Assembly: GCF_002895525.1 (NCBI RefSeq)
Contig: NZ_AZRL01000002.1
Span: forward strand, 1 to 49,654
Length of the DNA stretch: 49,654 nt
Direction of reading: 5' to 3'
From: Petrotoga olearia DSM 13574
Lineage (GTDB): Bacteria; Thermotogota; Thermotogae; Petrotogales; Petrotogaceae
A program made the position numbers and the translations under genes. Positions 41,086 through 49,624 of this stretch are shown here, one piece after another; the first letter of the stretch is position 1; each line of letters begins with the position of its first letter. The notes beneath the pieces were generated by a model, which searched no databases, was not told where the DNA came from, and was given only the letters and a program-made list of their open reading frames with translations.

Positions 41086-41847
41086 TTAATATTGTCCCAG
41101 GGTTCCTTTAACCATGGCACGTTTTTCAAAACCCCTGAATATAATTATTCCTAGCAAAAGAAATAAAGCTGCACTTATCCACAAAATAACATGGTCTTGA
41201 ACAGGAAACTGATAAAACTTTGTTCCTGTAACCGCCATACTTCTCATCATCCCCGTTGCTTTTACCATTGGCAAAAGTTCAAACCAAAGCGCATCAACTT
41301 CAAACATCAAAATTGCCAGGAAAGCAAAAGTACATATTTGAATGAGTGAAGAAATCTTTTTAAATATCAAAGCGATTCCCCCCAGAATTAAACCAACACC
41401 AACCGCACTAATAGAACCAAGAATAATTAAATAGAGGAGAGTAAAAAGGTCGAAATTCAAAGTTCTTCCTGTTGTAAAAGCTGCTAAATACATCAAAGGT
41501 ACTATCATTAGAACGTTTATACAAAAATCACTTATCACATGAAAAATCATTTGAAACTCAAATCTTACAGGAGACATAAACAGTTGTTCCAAAGTTCCTC
41601 TTTCTGCCTCTTGACTTATCCAGTCTGAGACACCTTGGAACGAAGCTAAAAACATTATCCACATGAAATAACTCACAATGATTCCATCAATTGTATCTCC
41701 GAAATTAGGTCCACTTGCTACCATATACCCAAAAAATATAAGATAGAAGATGATGAAAAGTATTATGAATGAAGAAACTGTGTCAAAAAAATACCTCCTC
41801 ATTTCAATAAAATTTTTCTTGAAATTTGCAACAAAAGCATTTACCAT
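41086..41847 (-). CDS. ABC-2 type transporter permease
   Basis: A 253-residue membrane protein with about six hydrophobic segments. It has the ABC-2 family motif region ERGTLEQLFMSPVRFE between segments 2 and 3. It is the membrane partner of the ATPase directly downstream. ATG at 41847 with a GGAGG-like site upstream. The substrate cannot be told from the sequence. Confidence 0.88.
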   Translation of the reverse strand: MVNAFVANFKKNFIEMRRYFFDTVSSFIILFIIFYLIFFGYMVASGPNFGDTIDGIIVSYFMWIMFLASFQGVSDWISQEAERGTLEQLFMSPVRFEFQMIFHVISDFCINVLMIVPLMYLAAFTTGRTLNFDLFTLLYLIILGSISAVGVGLILGGIALIFKKISSLIQICTFAFLAILMFEVDALWFELLPMVKATGMMRSMAVTGTKFYQFPVQDHVILWISAALFLLLGIIIFRGFEKRAMVKGTLGQY

Positions 41848-41917
41848 CTTTCATCCCTCCATTTAGAAATAAAAATAGTTCTCTTACGAAAATAGAAAAT
41901 AAAGGCTAATTAGTCTT

Positions 41918-43636
41918 TCATACAACCAACTGACTTTCTATTATTTCTTTGTAAAGGGGAGAATTTTTTAGTAACTCTTCATGTACTCCTTCTTCCATTA
42001 TCTCTCCATCTTTTAATAGTATCACTTTGTCTGCTTTTCTTATCGTCGATAGTCTGTGGGATATTATAATCAAAGTCATCTCGTACTCTTTCAATTCATC
42101 GAATATTTCTTCTTCTGTCTGTGAATCTACCCCTGACGTTGCTTCATCCAGTATCAATACCTTTGGTTCCCTTATCAATGCTCTTGCTATTGCTACTCTC
42201 TGCCTTTGCCCATCTGAGAGTTTACCTCCCCTTTCTCCTACTACAGTATCGTATCCTTCATCTAAAAGCCCTATGAATTTATCTACCTTCGCTTTTTTTA
42301 CCGCCTTCATGAATTCTTCTTCAGTGAATTCATCATCAAGCATTATGTTTTCTTTGGCCGTCATGTTGAATAAGGGTTCGTTACCTCTGACTAACTTTAT
42401 CTTTTCTCTGATTTCTTGTAATTTGTAATCTATTATGTTTTTATTCCCTAATAGTATTTTACCGTTTGTGGGATCATATAATCTCACAAGAAGACTCACC
42501 ATCGTACTTTTGCCAGATCCACTTGTTCCTACCAACGCTATCTTTTCGTTCTTGCCAAAGAAGAGATTTATGTTTTTCAAAACTATCTCGTCTCTGTATT
42601 TGAATGAGATGTTTTTGTATTCGATATCGTAATCCTCGGGGAAAAGATATATACCATCACTTTCCTCTTCAGGCATATCGAGGATTTCAAAGAATCTTTC
42701 TGCCAATGAGTCTCCTCTTTGTAATTGGGCTAGTTGCTCATTGATCATCCTCAAAGGGTTATACAACCAGCTTGAAAAGGAATAGAAAGCCATTAAACTA
42801 CCAATTGTAATGGTATCAGACATCACCATATAACCACCTAAACCTATTACTAATGGAGTCGTTATCGTTATTATAAAAATCATCCCTTGTTCTAAACCGG
42901 TAACATTCCAGACGTACTTTCTCTTTTCCTTTCTCCAATCCTCGGTATCCTTTTCTAATTTTTTATGAAAAAGCGGTTCTTTCGCGAATAATTTTATAAT
43001 ATTTATACCCTCAATCTTTTCTCTCAGACTTTCCATGACCTTGCTGTATTCTTTTCTTTCCTTCTTCGAAGTGTCTAATAATCTTTTATTGAAATGGTTT
43101 AATATCCAGTAATATAACGGTATCGTTGCAATAACTAACAAAGTAAGCTGCCAACTAAAAGTTGATAAAACAATTAAAATAATGAAAACATCGATGATGT
43201 TTAATATTATCACAGGTTTTGTTAGTACGAGAAAGTTGGCTATTTCAGCTATATCGGATGTGATCCTAGCGAGGAAATCTCCAATTTGGTTGTCTGAAGA
43301 GTAAGCAGAAGAAATCTTTTGAACTTTTTCATATAAAGTCAGTTGTTCATTCTTTATCACATCTGCTTCACTTGCACCTGCATAATAATTTTCAAAAAAG
43401 GCCAGAACAACTTGACCTACTACCACAGTTATATACGCCAACATGGAAGGTAAGAGAAGAGAAAACTTGTTTTGAAATATAACTTCATCGATCATGTATC
43501 TCAAAATATAGGGATTGGCTATGAAAAAAAGCGTAATTGGAATTGATAAAAGATAAAGGTTTAGGTGAATCTTTTTGTACTTTTTTGAGTATTCGAAAAA
43601 TCTTTTAACGTTAGAAGAAATTATTTTTAACCTCAT
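41918..43636 (-). CDS. ABC exporter, fused permease-ATPase (half transporter)
   Basis: A 572-residue type IV exporter: a six-segment transmembrane domain (about 25-320) and a nucleotide-binding domain. Walker A is GTSGSGKST, the signature LSDGQRQRV, Walker B VLILDEATSGVD and the H-loop IISHRLSTI. All catalytic residues are canonical, so it can work as a homodimer. ATG at 43636 with GGAGGAG upstream. A conserved palindrome lies at 43671-43687. It resembles MsbA/multidrug exporters; the substrate is unknown. Confidence 0.92.
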   Translation of the reverse strand: MRLKIISSNVKRFFEYSKKYKKIHLNLYLLSIPITLFFIANPYILRYMIDEVIFQNKFSLLLPSMLAYITVVVGQVVLAFFENYYAGASEADVIKNEQLTLYEKVQKISSAYSSDNQIGDFLARITSDIAEIANFLVLTKPVIILNIIDVFIILIVLSTFSWQLTLLVIATIPLYYWILNHFNKRLLDTSKKERKEYSKVMESLREKIEGINIIKLFAKEPLFHKKLEKDTEDWRKEKRKYVWNVTGLEQGMIFIITITTPLVIGLGGYMVMSDTITIGSLMAFYSFSSWLYNPLRMINEQLAQLQRGDSLAERFFEILDMPEEESDGIYLFPEDYDIEYKNISFKYRDEIVLKNINLFFGKNEKIALVGTSGSGKSTMVSLLVRLYDPTNGKILLGNKNIIDYKLQEIREKIKLVRGNEPLFNMTAKENIMLDDEFTEEEFMKAVKKAKVDKFIGLLDEGYDTVVGERGGKLSDGQRQRVAIARALIREPKVLILDEATSGVDSQTEEEIFDELKEYEMTLIIISHRLSTIRKADKVILLKDGEIMEEGVHEELLKNSPLYKEIIESQLVV

Positions 43637-43670
43637 TGGATAAATCTCCTCCTTTTTATAAGTTATACTA

Positions 43671-43687
43671 TCTTTAGAAACTCTAAA
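43671..43687 (-). promoter_or_regulatory. Conserved palindrome 35 nt upstream of the ABC exporter
   Basis: On the sense strand this reads TTTAGAGTTTCTAAAGATAG, identical over its core to the element before aroF (1996-2012) and nearly so to that before degV (12409-12425). Confidence 0.5.
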
Positions 43688-43772
43688 ACATGTATTTTAA
43701 CTAACTTTTAATACCTTTGATGTTAAAGGTTAAATGTTCTATCACGAAAATAGTGGGTAATTAAGCTAAAGT

Positions 43773-44036
43773 TCAATTAAGTTTATCAACGGCAATAAAG
43801 AAAAACAGAAAATACTTAATTACATAAGAAGGTTTCTTGTAATCGAACATCTTTTTAAACTCAAGCACCAATCCGTAGGCTTGAACTGTGTCAAGATGTT
43901 GTTCTTCCTTGAACCCATTTCGGAGCGTTTCATCGAGTCTAACTTTATCTTTCTTAGTAAGGTTGTTAGGATTTTTTAATAGCAAGTATTTTGTCCTTTT
44001 TTGTATCCTTCGCCTAAATGATACCAGATTATTTAA
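43773..44036 (-). pseudogene. Remnant of an ISL3-family transposase
   Basis: The frame reads IQKRTKYLLLKNPNNLTKKD and then RLDETL, the block typical of ISL3-family transposases. It can be read upstream only to a stop at 44037 and downstream only to 43773, where the last 25 residues no longer fit the family. The start, most of the catalytic DDE domain and the terminal repeats are not visible. It is a decayed insertion sequence. Confidence 0.7.
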
Positions 44037-44389
44037 TCATTTGTTCATATTTCATTTTTTCTACCCACACTTTTTGGAAGAGAACCTTTAAATTATACGC
44101 TTTTCCATATGATTTTCAAGTGTTTTTTTAATTGTCTTCAAATATACATTGATAAAGTATTACAGAGATCGGTCAAAAAATACTTATGTTAAAATCAAAC
44201 TTGATAATTTTTGTTATCTTTAAATTACTTATATTCTCTTTTTCTTTTTTTATCTGTATTATGGTACAATTGTGTTTGAATGATTTCGATCTATTTTTTT
44301 GAGAAATTTCTAAGTTGAATTGAAGTAAACGAATATTCCATTATTATAACGCTGTGTAAATATTTCATGAGGTCAGGGGGGTTCTTAGA
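44037..44389. other. AT-rich stretch without recognisable genes
   Basis: I find no supportable gene or repeat here. A TACAAT hexamer occurs near 44266 on the plus strand upstream of the frameshifted gene, but without a convincing -35 box. Confidence 0.5.
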
Positions 44390-44820
44390 ATGAATCTTCG
44401 ATCTTTAATTGAAATTGTGAATAAAGGACAGATTTTAATTCTTTACCAACAAACGTTCAAAAACCAAAAATCCACACAAACAAAAATATAACCTTCAACG
44501 AACATCCTTTTTATTTGGGAAGGAAAGAAGTTGTAAAAAGGTTTATGAAAGACTTAAATAAAAAGAATTTAAAAGAGTTCATAGAAAATTACATTGGCCT
44601 TGATACAAGACAAAAAAAGATAATAGAAAAGTTCATAATGAATTACGGTAGGTACTATGACTTAAAAGATATACCAAAAGAATTCACACCGAAAGTACCA
44701 AAAGAGATTGATCCATTCGTGAAAAAATACACGTTGAGAAGAAAGCCTTCTGCCCTTTCTTTTTATGTTTTTGAAGGGGAAGAAAGAGAAGAATTGGTGG
44801 AAATTAGCAACAATTTTTAA
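44390..44820 (+). pseudogene. Frameshifted gene of unknown function
   Basis: An ATG at 44390 has a strong ribosome site (GGGGGG, 8 nt upstream). Its frame runs 32 codons and stops at 44487. A second frame is open from 44425 to the stop at 44820 and reads as ordinary protein already before its first possible start (TTG 44515): VQKPKIHTNKNITFNEHPFY, then a lysine-rich helical part and a C-terminal SFYVFEGEEREELVE. The simplest reading is one gene of about 140 codons with a single frameshift between 44425 and 44487. I recognise no family. A terminator follows directly. Confidence 0.5.
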
Positions 44821-45011
44821 TTGAAAAAACGCCCATGTTGGGCGTCTTTTTTTGATTCTATCATTAGTTTTGGCATCAATTTTGCAAATATAGTTTTATC
44901 TTTAATTTCTAATCCTTCAAGTGATAAAGACTGCTTGTTTAGATTTAGGGAAGAATTTTTTATTTTTTGAAAATTTCTTCTACCAGCTGCTCTTTTTGGA
45001 ACTTTAGACAT
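44817..45011 (-). CDS. Small ORF after hicB-like gene, possible degraded HicA
   Basis: A 64-codon frame whose ATG overlaps the end of the hicB-like gene by 8 nt, the coupling expected for a hicBA pair. It starts MSKVPK, as many HicA toxins do, but the rest has no GSH motif or dsRBD-like pattern. Its last residues are a translation of the terminator at 44829-44853. I think it is a remnant or an unrelated replacement; it may not encode a working protein. Confidence 0.35.
   Translation of the reverse strand: MSKVPKRAAGRRNFQKIKNSSLNLNKQSLSLEGLEIKDKTIFAKLMPKLMIESKKDAQHGRFFN
44829..44853. terminator. Bidirectional terminator
   Basis: ACGCCC (44829-44834) pairs with GGGCGT (44840-44845), with CTTTTTTT on the plus strand and TTTTTTC on the minus strand. 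It serves the plus-strand gene ending at 44820 and the minus-strand hicB-like region. Confidence 0.88.
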
Positions 45012-45222
45012 ATGTGAATGTCTCTTCTTTTACGATATGCAATCTTATAATATCGGGAATATCTTCTTCTTTATCAAAGTGACATTTTATAGCATCTTTA
45101 ATATTTTCTTTAAGCTCATCTAAGGAAGATCCTTCTGTAAAGATTGATTCTCCCAAAGCCCTAGCGTTATATCCGCTTTCTGGATCTTCTTCCACTATAA
45201 ATATTATTTCCTTGACTTTCAT
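45004..45222 (-). CDS. HicB-like antitoxin / UPF0150 family protein
   Basis: A 72-residue protein with the partial RNase H-like HicB fold: IIFIVEEDPESGYNARALGE, a Gly-Ser turn, then the SLDELKENIKDAIKCHF helix. It lacks a DNA-binding C-terminal domain. Start is ATG 45222, 9 nt after GGGG; the ATG at 45231 lies inside the ribosome site. It has its own promoter. Normally such a protein neutralises HicA, an mRNA-cleaving toxin, but no intact HicA is present beside it. Confidence 0.75.
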   Translation of the reverse strand: MKVKEIIFIVEEDPESGYNARALGESIFTEGSSLDELKENIKDAIKCHFDKEEDIPDIIRLHIVKEETFTYV

Positions 45223-45261
45223 CAGATTCATCCCCTTTTATTTTCTAGTTTCTAATTATAT

Positions 45262-45289
45262 ATTATATCATATGGGGATAAATTGTCAG
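45262..45289 (-). promoter_or_regulatory. Promoter of the hicB-like gene
   Basis: CTGACA (45284-45289) and TATAAT (45262-45267) with a 16-nt spacer on the minus strand. Confidence 0.7.
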
Positions 45290-45335
45290 AAAACCATCCA
45301 CTTAACAGCACAATTCAGTTGAGATGGAAAGTGGC

Positions 45336-47354
45336 TTAGCTTTTGACAGATGCTGTATTTTCTTCAGATGTTTTTGAGTCTTTAAGTTGTTTTTTCAAAT
45401 CAATTCCTGAGAATTGACTCATATAAAGATTGTAGTAAAAGCCTTTATTTTTCATGAGCTCTTCGTGATTTCCAGTTTCGACAATGGAACCGTGATCCAT
45501 TACTAAGATTGTATCGGCATCTCTGATCGTAGATAATCTATGAGCAATGATAAAGCTTGTACGCCCTCTCATCAGTTTTTCCATAGCTTGTTGTATTAAT
45601 GTTTCTGTACGAGTGTCCACAGAACTTGTTGCCTCATCCAAAATTAAAATTTTTGGATCTGCAAGGAAAGCCCTTGCGATTGTTATTAATTGTCTTTGAC
45701 CTTGAGATAGGTTCGAGGCTTCCTCATCTATTACTGTGTTGTAGCCATGCGGTAAGGTTCTGACGAAATGATCTACATACGCCGCTTTAGCAGCTTGGAT
45801 GATCTCTTCATCAGATGCATCTTCTTTACCGTATGCGATATTTTCCTTTATCGTGCCTCCAAATAGCCAGGTGTCTTGAAGCACCATACCAAAGTTTTTT
45901 CTGAGATCCGATCTTCTCATTTGCCTAATGTCAATACCATCCAAGGTAATCCTTCCACCTGTGACATCGTAAAATCTCATCAAAAGGTTTACAAGTGTTG
46001 TTTTTCCCGCACCTGTTGGTCCTACTATCGCGACGTTTTCCCCAGGTTGAACGGTTAAGTTCATTTCTTCTATCAAAGGTTTTTTAGGGTCATAACTGAA
46101 AGATACATTCTCAAAGACTATCCTTCCTTCTACTTCAGGTAATTCTATAGGATCGATTGGATCTGGAACTTCGTCTTCTTCATCTAAGAGTTCAAATACT
46201 CTTTCTGCAGAAGCGATAGTTGATTGTAAAATATTTATAATATTGGCTGTTTGAACTATCGGTTGCGTGAACATTCTTGAATACTGTATAAATGCTTGTA
46301 CATCCCCTAGTGTCATCATACCGTTAGCTACTCTAAGTCCACCAATAACACTGACAAGTACGTAGTTAAGATTGTTCAGAAAAGCTATTGAAGGTCTTAT
46401 TATACCTGATATGAATTGAGATTTGAAACTTGCTTGATATAATCTAGCATTTTCATTGTCGAATGTTTCTTTTACATCTTTTTGTCTGTTGAAAACCTTT
46501 ACAATGTTATGGCCTGAATAAGTTTCCTCCACATGACCGTTGAGTTTACCTGTACTGTCCCATTGAGTTTCAAACTGTTTCTGGGATCTTTTCACAATGA
46601 ACATTGTTACAATTAGAGATAAGGGAATCAAAGTCAGGGCGATTAACGTAAGTAAAGGACTTATCGTTAGCATCATGACGATCACGCCAATTATAGTAAC
46701 AAACGCTGTTATAATCTGTGTGAGAGTTTGTTGGAGCGTTCTTCCTATATTATCAATATCGTTGGTTACCCTACTGAGAATATCACCGTGGGAATGACTG
46801 TCAAAATATTTAAGTGGAAGTTTTGATAGTTTGTTGTCAACTTCTTTTCTGAGGTTATAGATAGATTTTTGCGAGACACCTGCCATCAGATATTGCTGTA
46901 ACCAATTGAACAGGGCAGATAAGCCGTAAATTCCCAATAGGGTTAATAAGATTTGTATTAGTCTGTTATAATTCACTCCTTGGCCTGGGACTATGTTCAT
47001 CGGTCCAATCATTTCGGCAATTTGATCATTTCCCGAGAGTTTAAGCATTTGGATAGCTTCTTCTTTTGTCGTATTTTCAGGCATATTTTTGCTTATTATA
47101 CCTTCGAATAACACATTAGTGGCGTTTCCCATAAGCTTAGGGGCTGTTATCATAAAGATCGTAGCCAGGACGGCAAAAGAAATAACGAACAAAATCGGTA
47201 CCAATTGTGGTCTTAAATATCCAAGTAGTCTTTTTAATGAACCCCAAAAATTTTTTGGTTTTTCGACAGGAGTTGCTCCTCCTCGTCTACCCATTCCCAT
47301 TCCCATAGGTTGTTTGTTAGATTTGTTAGAAGTTTTTGTATTATGGGAACTCAT
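45336..47354 (-). CDS. Heterodimeric ABC exporter subunit, TM288-like
   Basis: A 672-residue fused permease-ATPase with an N-terminal extension (about 1-35, Gly/Met/Arg-rich) and six membrane segments. The loop after the first segment is unusually long (about 75-130). Walker A is GPTGAGKTT, Walker B ILILDEATSSVD with the catalytic Glu, the H-loop IIAHRLSTI, and the signature is the non-standard LSQGQRQL. This matches the subunit that supplies the active Walker B but the altered signature in heterodimers such as TM287/288 of Thermotoga maritima. It overlaps its partner gene by 4 nt. Confidence 0.92.
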   Translation of the reverse strand: MSSHNTKTSNKSNKQPMGMGMGRRGGATPVEKPKNFWGSLKRLLGYLRPQLVPILFVISFAVLATIFMITAPKLMGNATNVLFEGIISKNMPENTTKEEAIQMLKLSGNDQIAEMIGPMNIVPGQGVNYNRLIQILLTLLGIYGLSALFNWLQQYLMAGVSQKSIYNLRKEVDNKLSKLPLKYFDSHSHGDILSRVTNDIDNIGRTLQQTLTQIITAFVTIIGVIVMMLTISPLLTLIALTLIPLSLIVTMFIVKRSQKQFETQWDSTGKLNGHVEETYSGHNIVKVFNRQKDVKETFDNENARLYQASFKSQFISGIIRPSIAFLNNLNYVLVSVIGGLRVANGMMTLGDVQAFIQYSRMFTQPIVQTANIINILQSTIASAERVFELLDEEDEVPDPIDPIELPEVEGRIVFENVSFSYDPKKPLIEEMNLTVQPGENVAIVGPTGAGKTTLVNLLMRFYDVTGGRITLDGIDIRQMRRSDLRKNFGMVLQDTWLFGGTIKENIAYGKEDASDEEIIQAAKAAYVDHFVRTLPHGYNTVIDEEASNLSQGQRQLITIARAFLADPKILILDEATSSVDTRTETLIQQAMEKLMRGRTSFIIAHRLSTIRDADTILVMDHGSIVETGNHEELMKNKGFYYNLYMSQFSGIDLKKQLKDSKTSEENTASVKS

Positions 47355-49084
47355 GCTGTTTCCTCCTCTGGTAACTGGGACTTTACAATTTCTCTATACA
47401 CTTCGCATGATTGCATAAGTTCAGAATGTTTTCCTTGCCCAGCGATCGTTCCGTCATCGTTTAAAACGATTATCAAATCGGCATCCAGTATTGTGGTTAC
47501 TCTTTGAGCCACTATTATAACTGTTGCGTTTTTAGTCTCTTTCTTTAAGGCTTCACGAAGGTTCGCATCGGTTCGGTTATCCAACGCAGAGAAACTATCG
47601 TCGAATATGTAGACCTTTGGTTCTTTGATGATTGCCCTTGCAATTGATAAACGTTGCCTCTGACCACCGGAGAAGTTTGTTCCTCCTTGATCAACTGGAG
47701 CTTGTAATTTGTCAGGTAATTCTTCTACAAAATCTTTTGCCTGTGCTATTTCTAAGGCATGCCACATTTCCTCTTCCGTTGCGTCTTTCTTTCCATACGC
47801 TAGATTGGAAGCTATTGTTCCACTGAACAGGTAAGCTTTTTGAGGGACAAAACCCAAAGAGGCTCTAAGATCTTCCATCGATATTTCTCTAATATCTACA
47901 CCATCGATTTCTATCTTTCCATCTGTGACTTCGTAAAAGCGTGGTATCAAATTTATAAGAGTACTTTTACCGCTTCCAGTGCTACCTACAATTGCGGTAG
48001 TTTGTCCTGGCTTAGCTTCAAAAGAAATATTTCTGAGTACGGGCCTCTCAGCACCTTCGTATCTAAATGTCACATTTTTGAAGGAAACATTGCCTTTTTT
48101 ACTTTTCAAAATAATTGGATTGTTTGGTTCAGTAATTGTAGGTTCTGTTTCTAGCACCTCTTTGATACGGTCCGCGGATGCTTCTGCACGAGGCCACATG
48201 ACAAACATCATCATTGCCATCATTATTGCAATGAGTATTTCCATGATATAGGTTAAGAAGGCTATAAGGTTGCCTATTGGCATTGCTCCACTGTCTATTC
48301 TCATAGAACCAAACCAAAGAATGCTAACGGTTGTTAGGTTCATAATCAGCATTAGAAGGGGCATACCTAATGCTAATAATCTATTTACTTTTATTGCGGT
48401 CTGAGTTAAGTCATTATTGACTTTATCGAATCTTTTCTCTTCACTTTTCTCTTTTACGAAGGCCCGGATAACACGTATACCCATTAATTTTTCACGTAAA
48501 ACCCGGTTTACATTATCAAGTTTTATTTGCATGCTTTTAAAAAGTGGTATTGCCTTACGCATTAGAAAAAATACAACAATTCCCATCAATGGGATTATCA
48601 CTATAAGAGATGTAGAAAGGACAACGTCTTGACGAATGGCCATAATAGCACCGCCTATAGCCATTATAGGTGCAAGAATTATCACGTTCAACATTATTAA
48701 TACTAACATCTGAATTTGGTATACATCATTTGTGTTTCTCGTTATCAGCGATGCGGTTCCAAACTTGTCTATATCCGTCTGAGAGAAATTGAGCACCTTA
48801 TAATAAAGATCTTTGCGTAAGTCATGTGCAAATTTGGCAGAGATTCTGGAGGCAAAAAATGTTGCTCCTACAGCAGCTCCAAAGAGTAATAGGGAAAATA
48901 ACAACATCTTTCCACCTTCTTGCATTATATAAGGTAGGTCTCCTTTGGCAACACCATTGTTGATAATATTTGCATTTAAATTTGGAAGGTATAAGTTTGA
49001 GACAGCTTGGACGGTGAGTAACACCAATGCAAAAATTACTTCTTTATAATACTGTTTTAAATATTTGCTTAATATGGTTCTCAT
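47351..49084 (-). CDS. Heterodimeric ABC exporter subunit, TM287-like
   Basis: A 577-residue fused permease-ATPase. Walker A is GSTGSGKST and the signature canonical FSGGQRQR. Walker B reads VYIFDDSFSALD, with Asp in place of the catalytic Glu, and the switch region reads VIIVAQRVTTI, with Gln in place of His. These are hallmarks of the degenerate ATP site of heterodimeric exporters, so it needs the neighbouring subunit. The start overlaps the end of marR (ATGA). Confidence 0.93.
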   Translation of the reverse strand: MRTILSKYLKQYYKEVIFALVLLTVQAVSNLYLPNLNANIINNGVAKGDLPYIMQEGGKMLLFSLLLFGAAVGATFFASRISAKFAHDLRKDLYYKVLNFSQTDIDKFGTASLITRNTNDVYQIQMLVLIMLNVIILAPIMAIGGAIMAIRQDVVLSTSLIVIIPLMGIVVFFLMRKAIPLFKSMQIKLDNVNRVLREKLMGIRVIRAFVKEKSEEKRFDKVNNDLTQTAIKVNRLLALGMPLLMLIMNLTTVSILWFGSMRIDSGAMPIGNLIAFLTYIMEILIAIMMAMMMFVMWPRAEASADRIKEVLETEPTITEPNNPIILKSKKGNVSFKNVTFRYEGAERPVLRNISFEAKPGQTTAIVGSTGSGKSTLINLIPRFYEVTDGKIEIDGVDIREISMEDLRASLGFVPQKAYLFSGTIASNLAYGKKDATEEEMWHALEIAQAKDFVEELPDKLQAPVDQGGTNFSGGQRQRLSIARAIIKEPKVYIFDDSFSALDNRTDANLREALKKETKNATVIIVAQRVTTILDADLIIVLNDDGTIAGQGKHSELMQSCEVYREIVKSQLPEEETA

Positions 49085-49578
49085 CCTTGATCTTCTCCCT
49101 TTTGTAAATGTTTTGACAGGTTGTTGGATATTTTTTTTAGTAACTCGTTAAACGTATTGAGCTCTTGATCTGATAACCCTTCAAAACTGTATCTCACGAT
49201 CTTTGAAAATGATGTTTTTAAATTTTTTATTTCTTCTTCTCCTTTTTCCGTTAAAAACATTTGAAGAGTGCGCATGTCAGCAGGATTGGATTTGCGGAAT
49301 ATGAGCCCTATTTTCTCCAACCTTTTAAGAATCAATGAAACGGTAGGAGGAGCTACGTTCATGAGCTTGGCAAGATTTGTTTGACTGATTCCAGGATTTT
49401 TCCAAATGTGCCATAAGCAAACTCCTTGCCCTGGATAGACATCTTTTTCTGCCATAATCTTGAAATTTAACTGTCTTTGCAGGTTCATTACTTGAAAGAA
49501 TTGTTGTACAACGTTGATCGTTGATGGATTGAGTTCATCAAAAAGGAAATTTTCATCGCAAAGCGTTTTATCTTTCAT
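49081..49578 (-). CDS. MarR-family transcriptional regulator
   Basis: A 165-residue winged-helix regulator. The DNA-binding core is ISQTNLAKLMNVAPPTVSLILKRLEKIGLIFRKSNPADMRTLQMFLTEKG, and long helices at both ends make the dimer. It is first in an operon with the heterodimeric exporter and overlaps it, the usual layout of a local repressor of multidrug efflux relieved by small ligands. ATG with GGAGAG upstream; a palindrome at 49593-49605 is a plausible operator. Confidence 0.93.
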   Translation of the reverse strand: MKDKTLCDENFLFDELNPSTINVVQQFFQVMNLQRQLNFKIMAEKDVYPGQGVCLWHIWKNPGISQTNLAKLMNVAPPTVSLILKRLEKIGLIFRKSNPADMRTLQMFLTEKGEEEIKNLKTSFSKIVRYSFEGLSDQELNTFNELLKKISNNLSKHLQKGEDQG

Positions 49579-49592
49579 TTTTCTCTCCTTGT

Positions 49593-49613
49593 GTAATTAG
49601 ATTACTGATTATA
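49593..49613 (-). promoter_or_regulatory. -10 box and candidate MarR operator
   Basis: On the minus strand TATAAT (49608-49613) is followed by the inverted repeat GTAAT-CTA-ATTAC (49593-49605), placed where a bound regulator would block initiation. No good -35 box is present; that position falls in the G-rich repeat module at 49625-49654. Confidence 0.55.
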
Positions 49614-49624
49614 GAAACTTGTGT

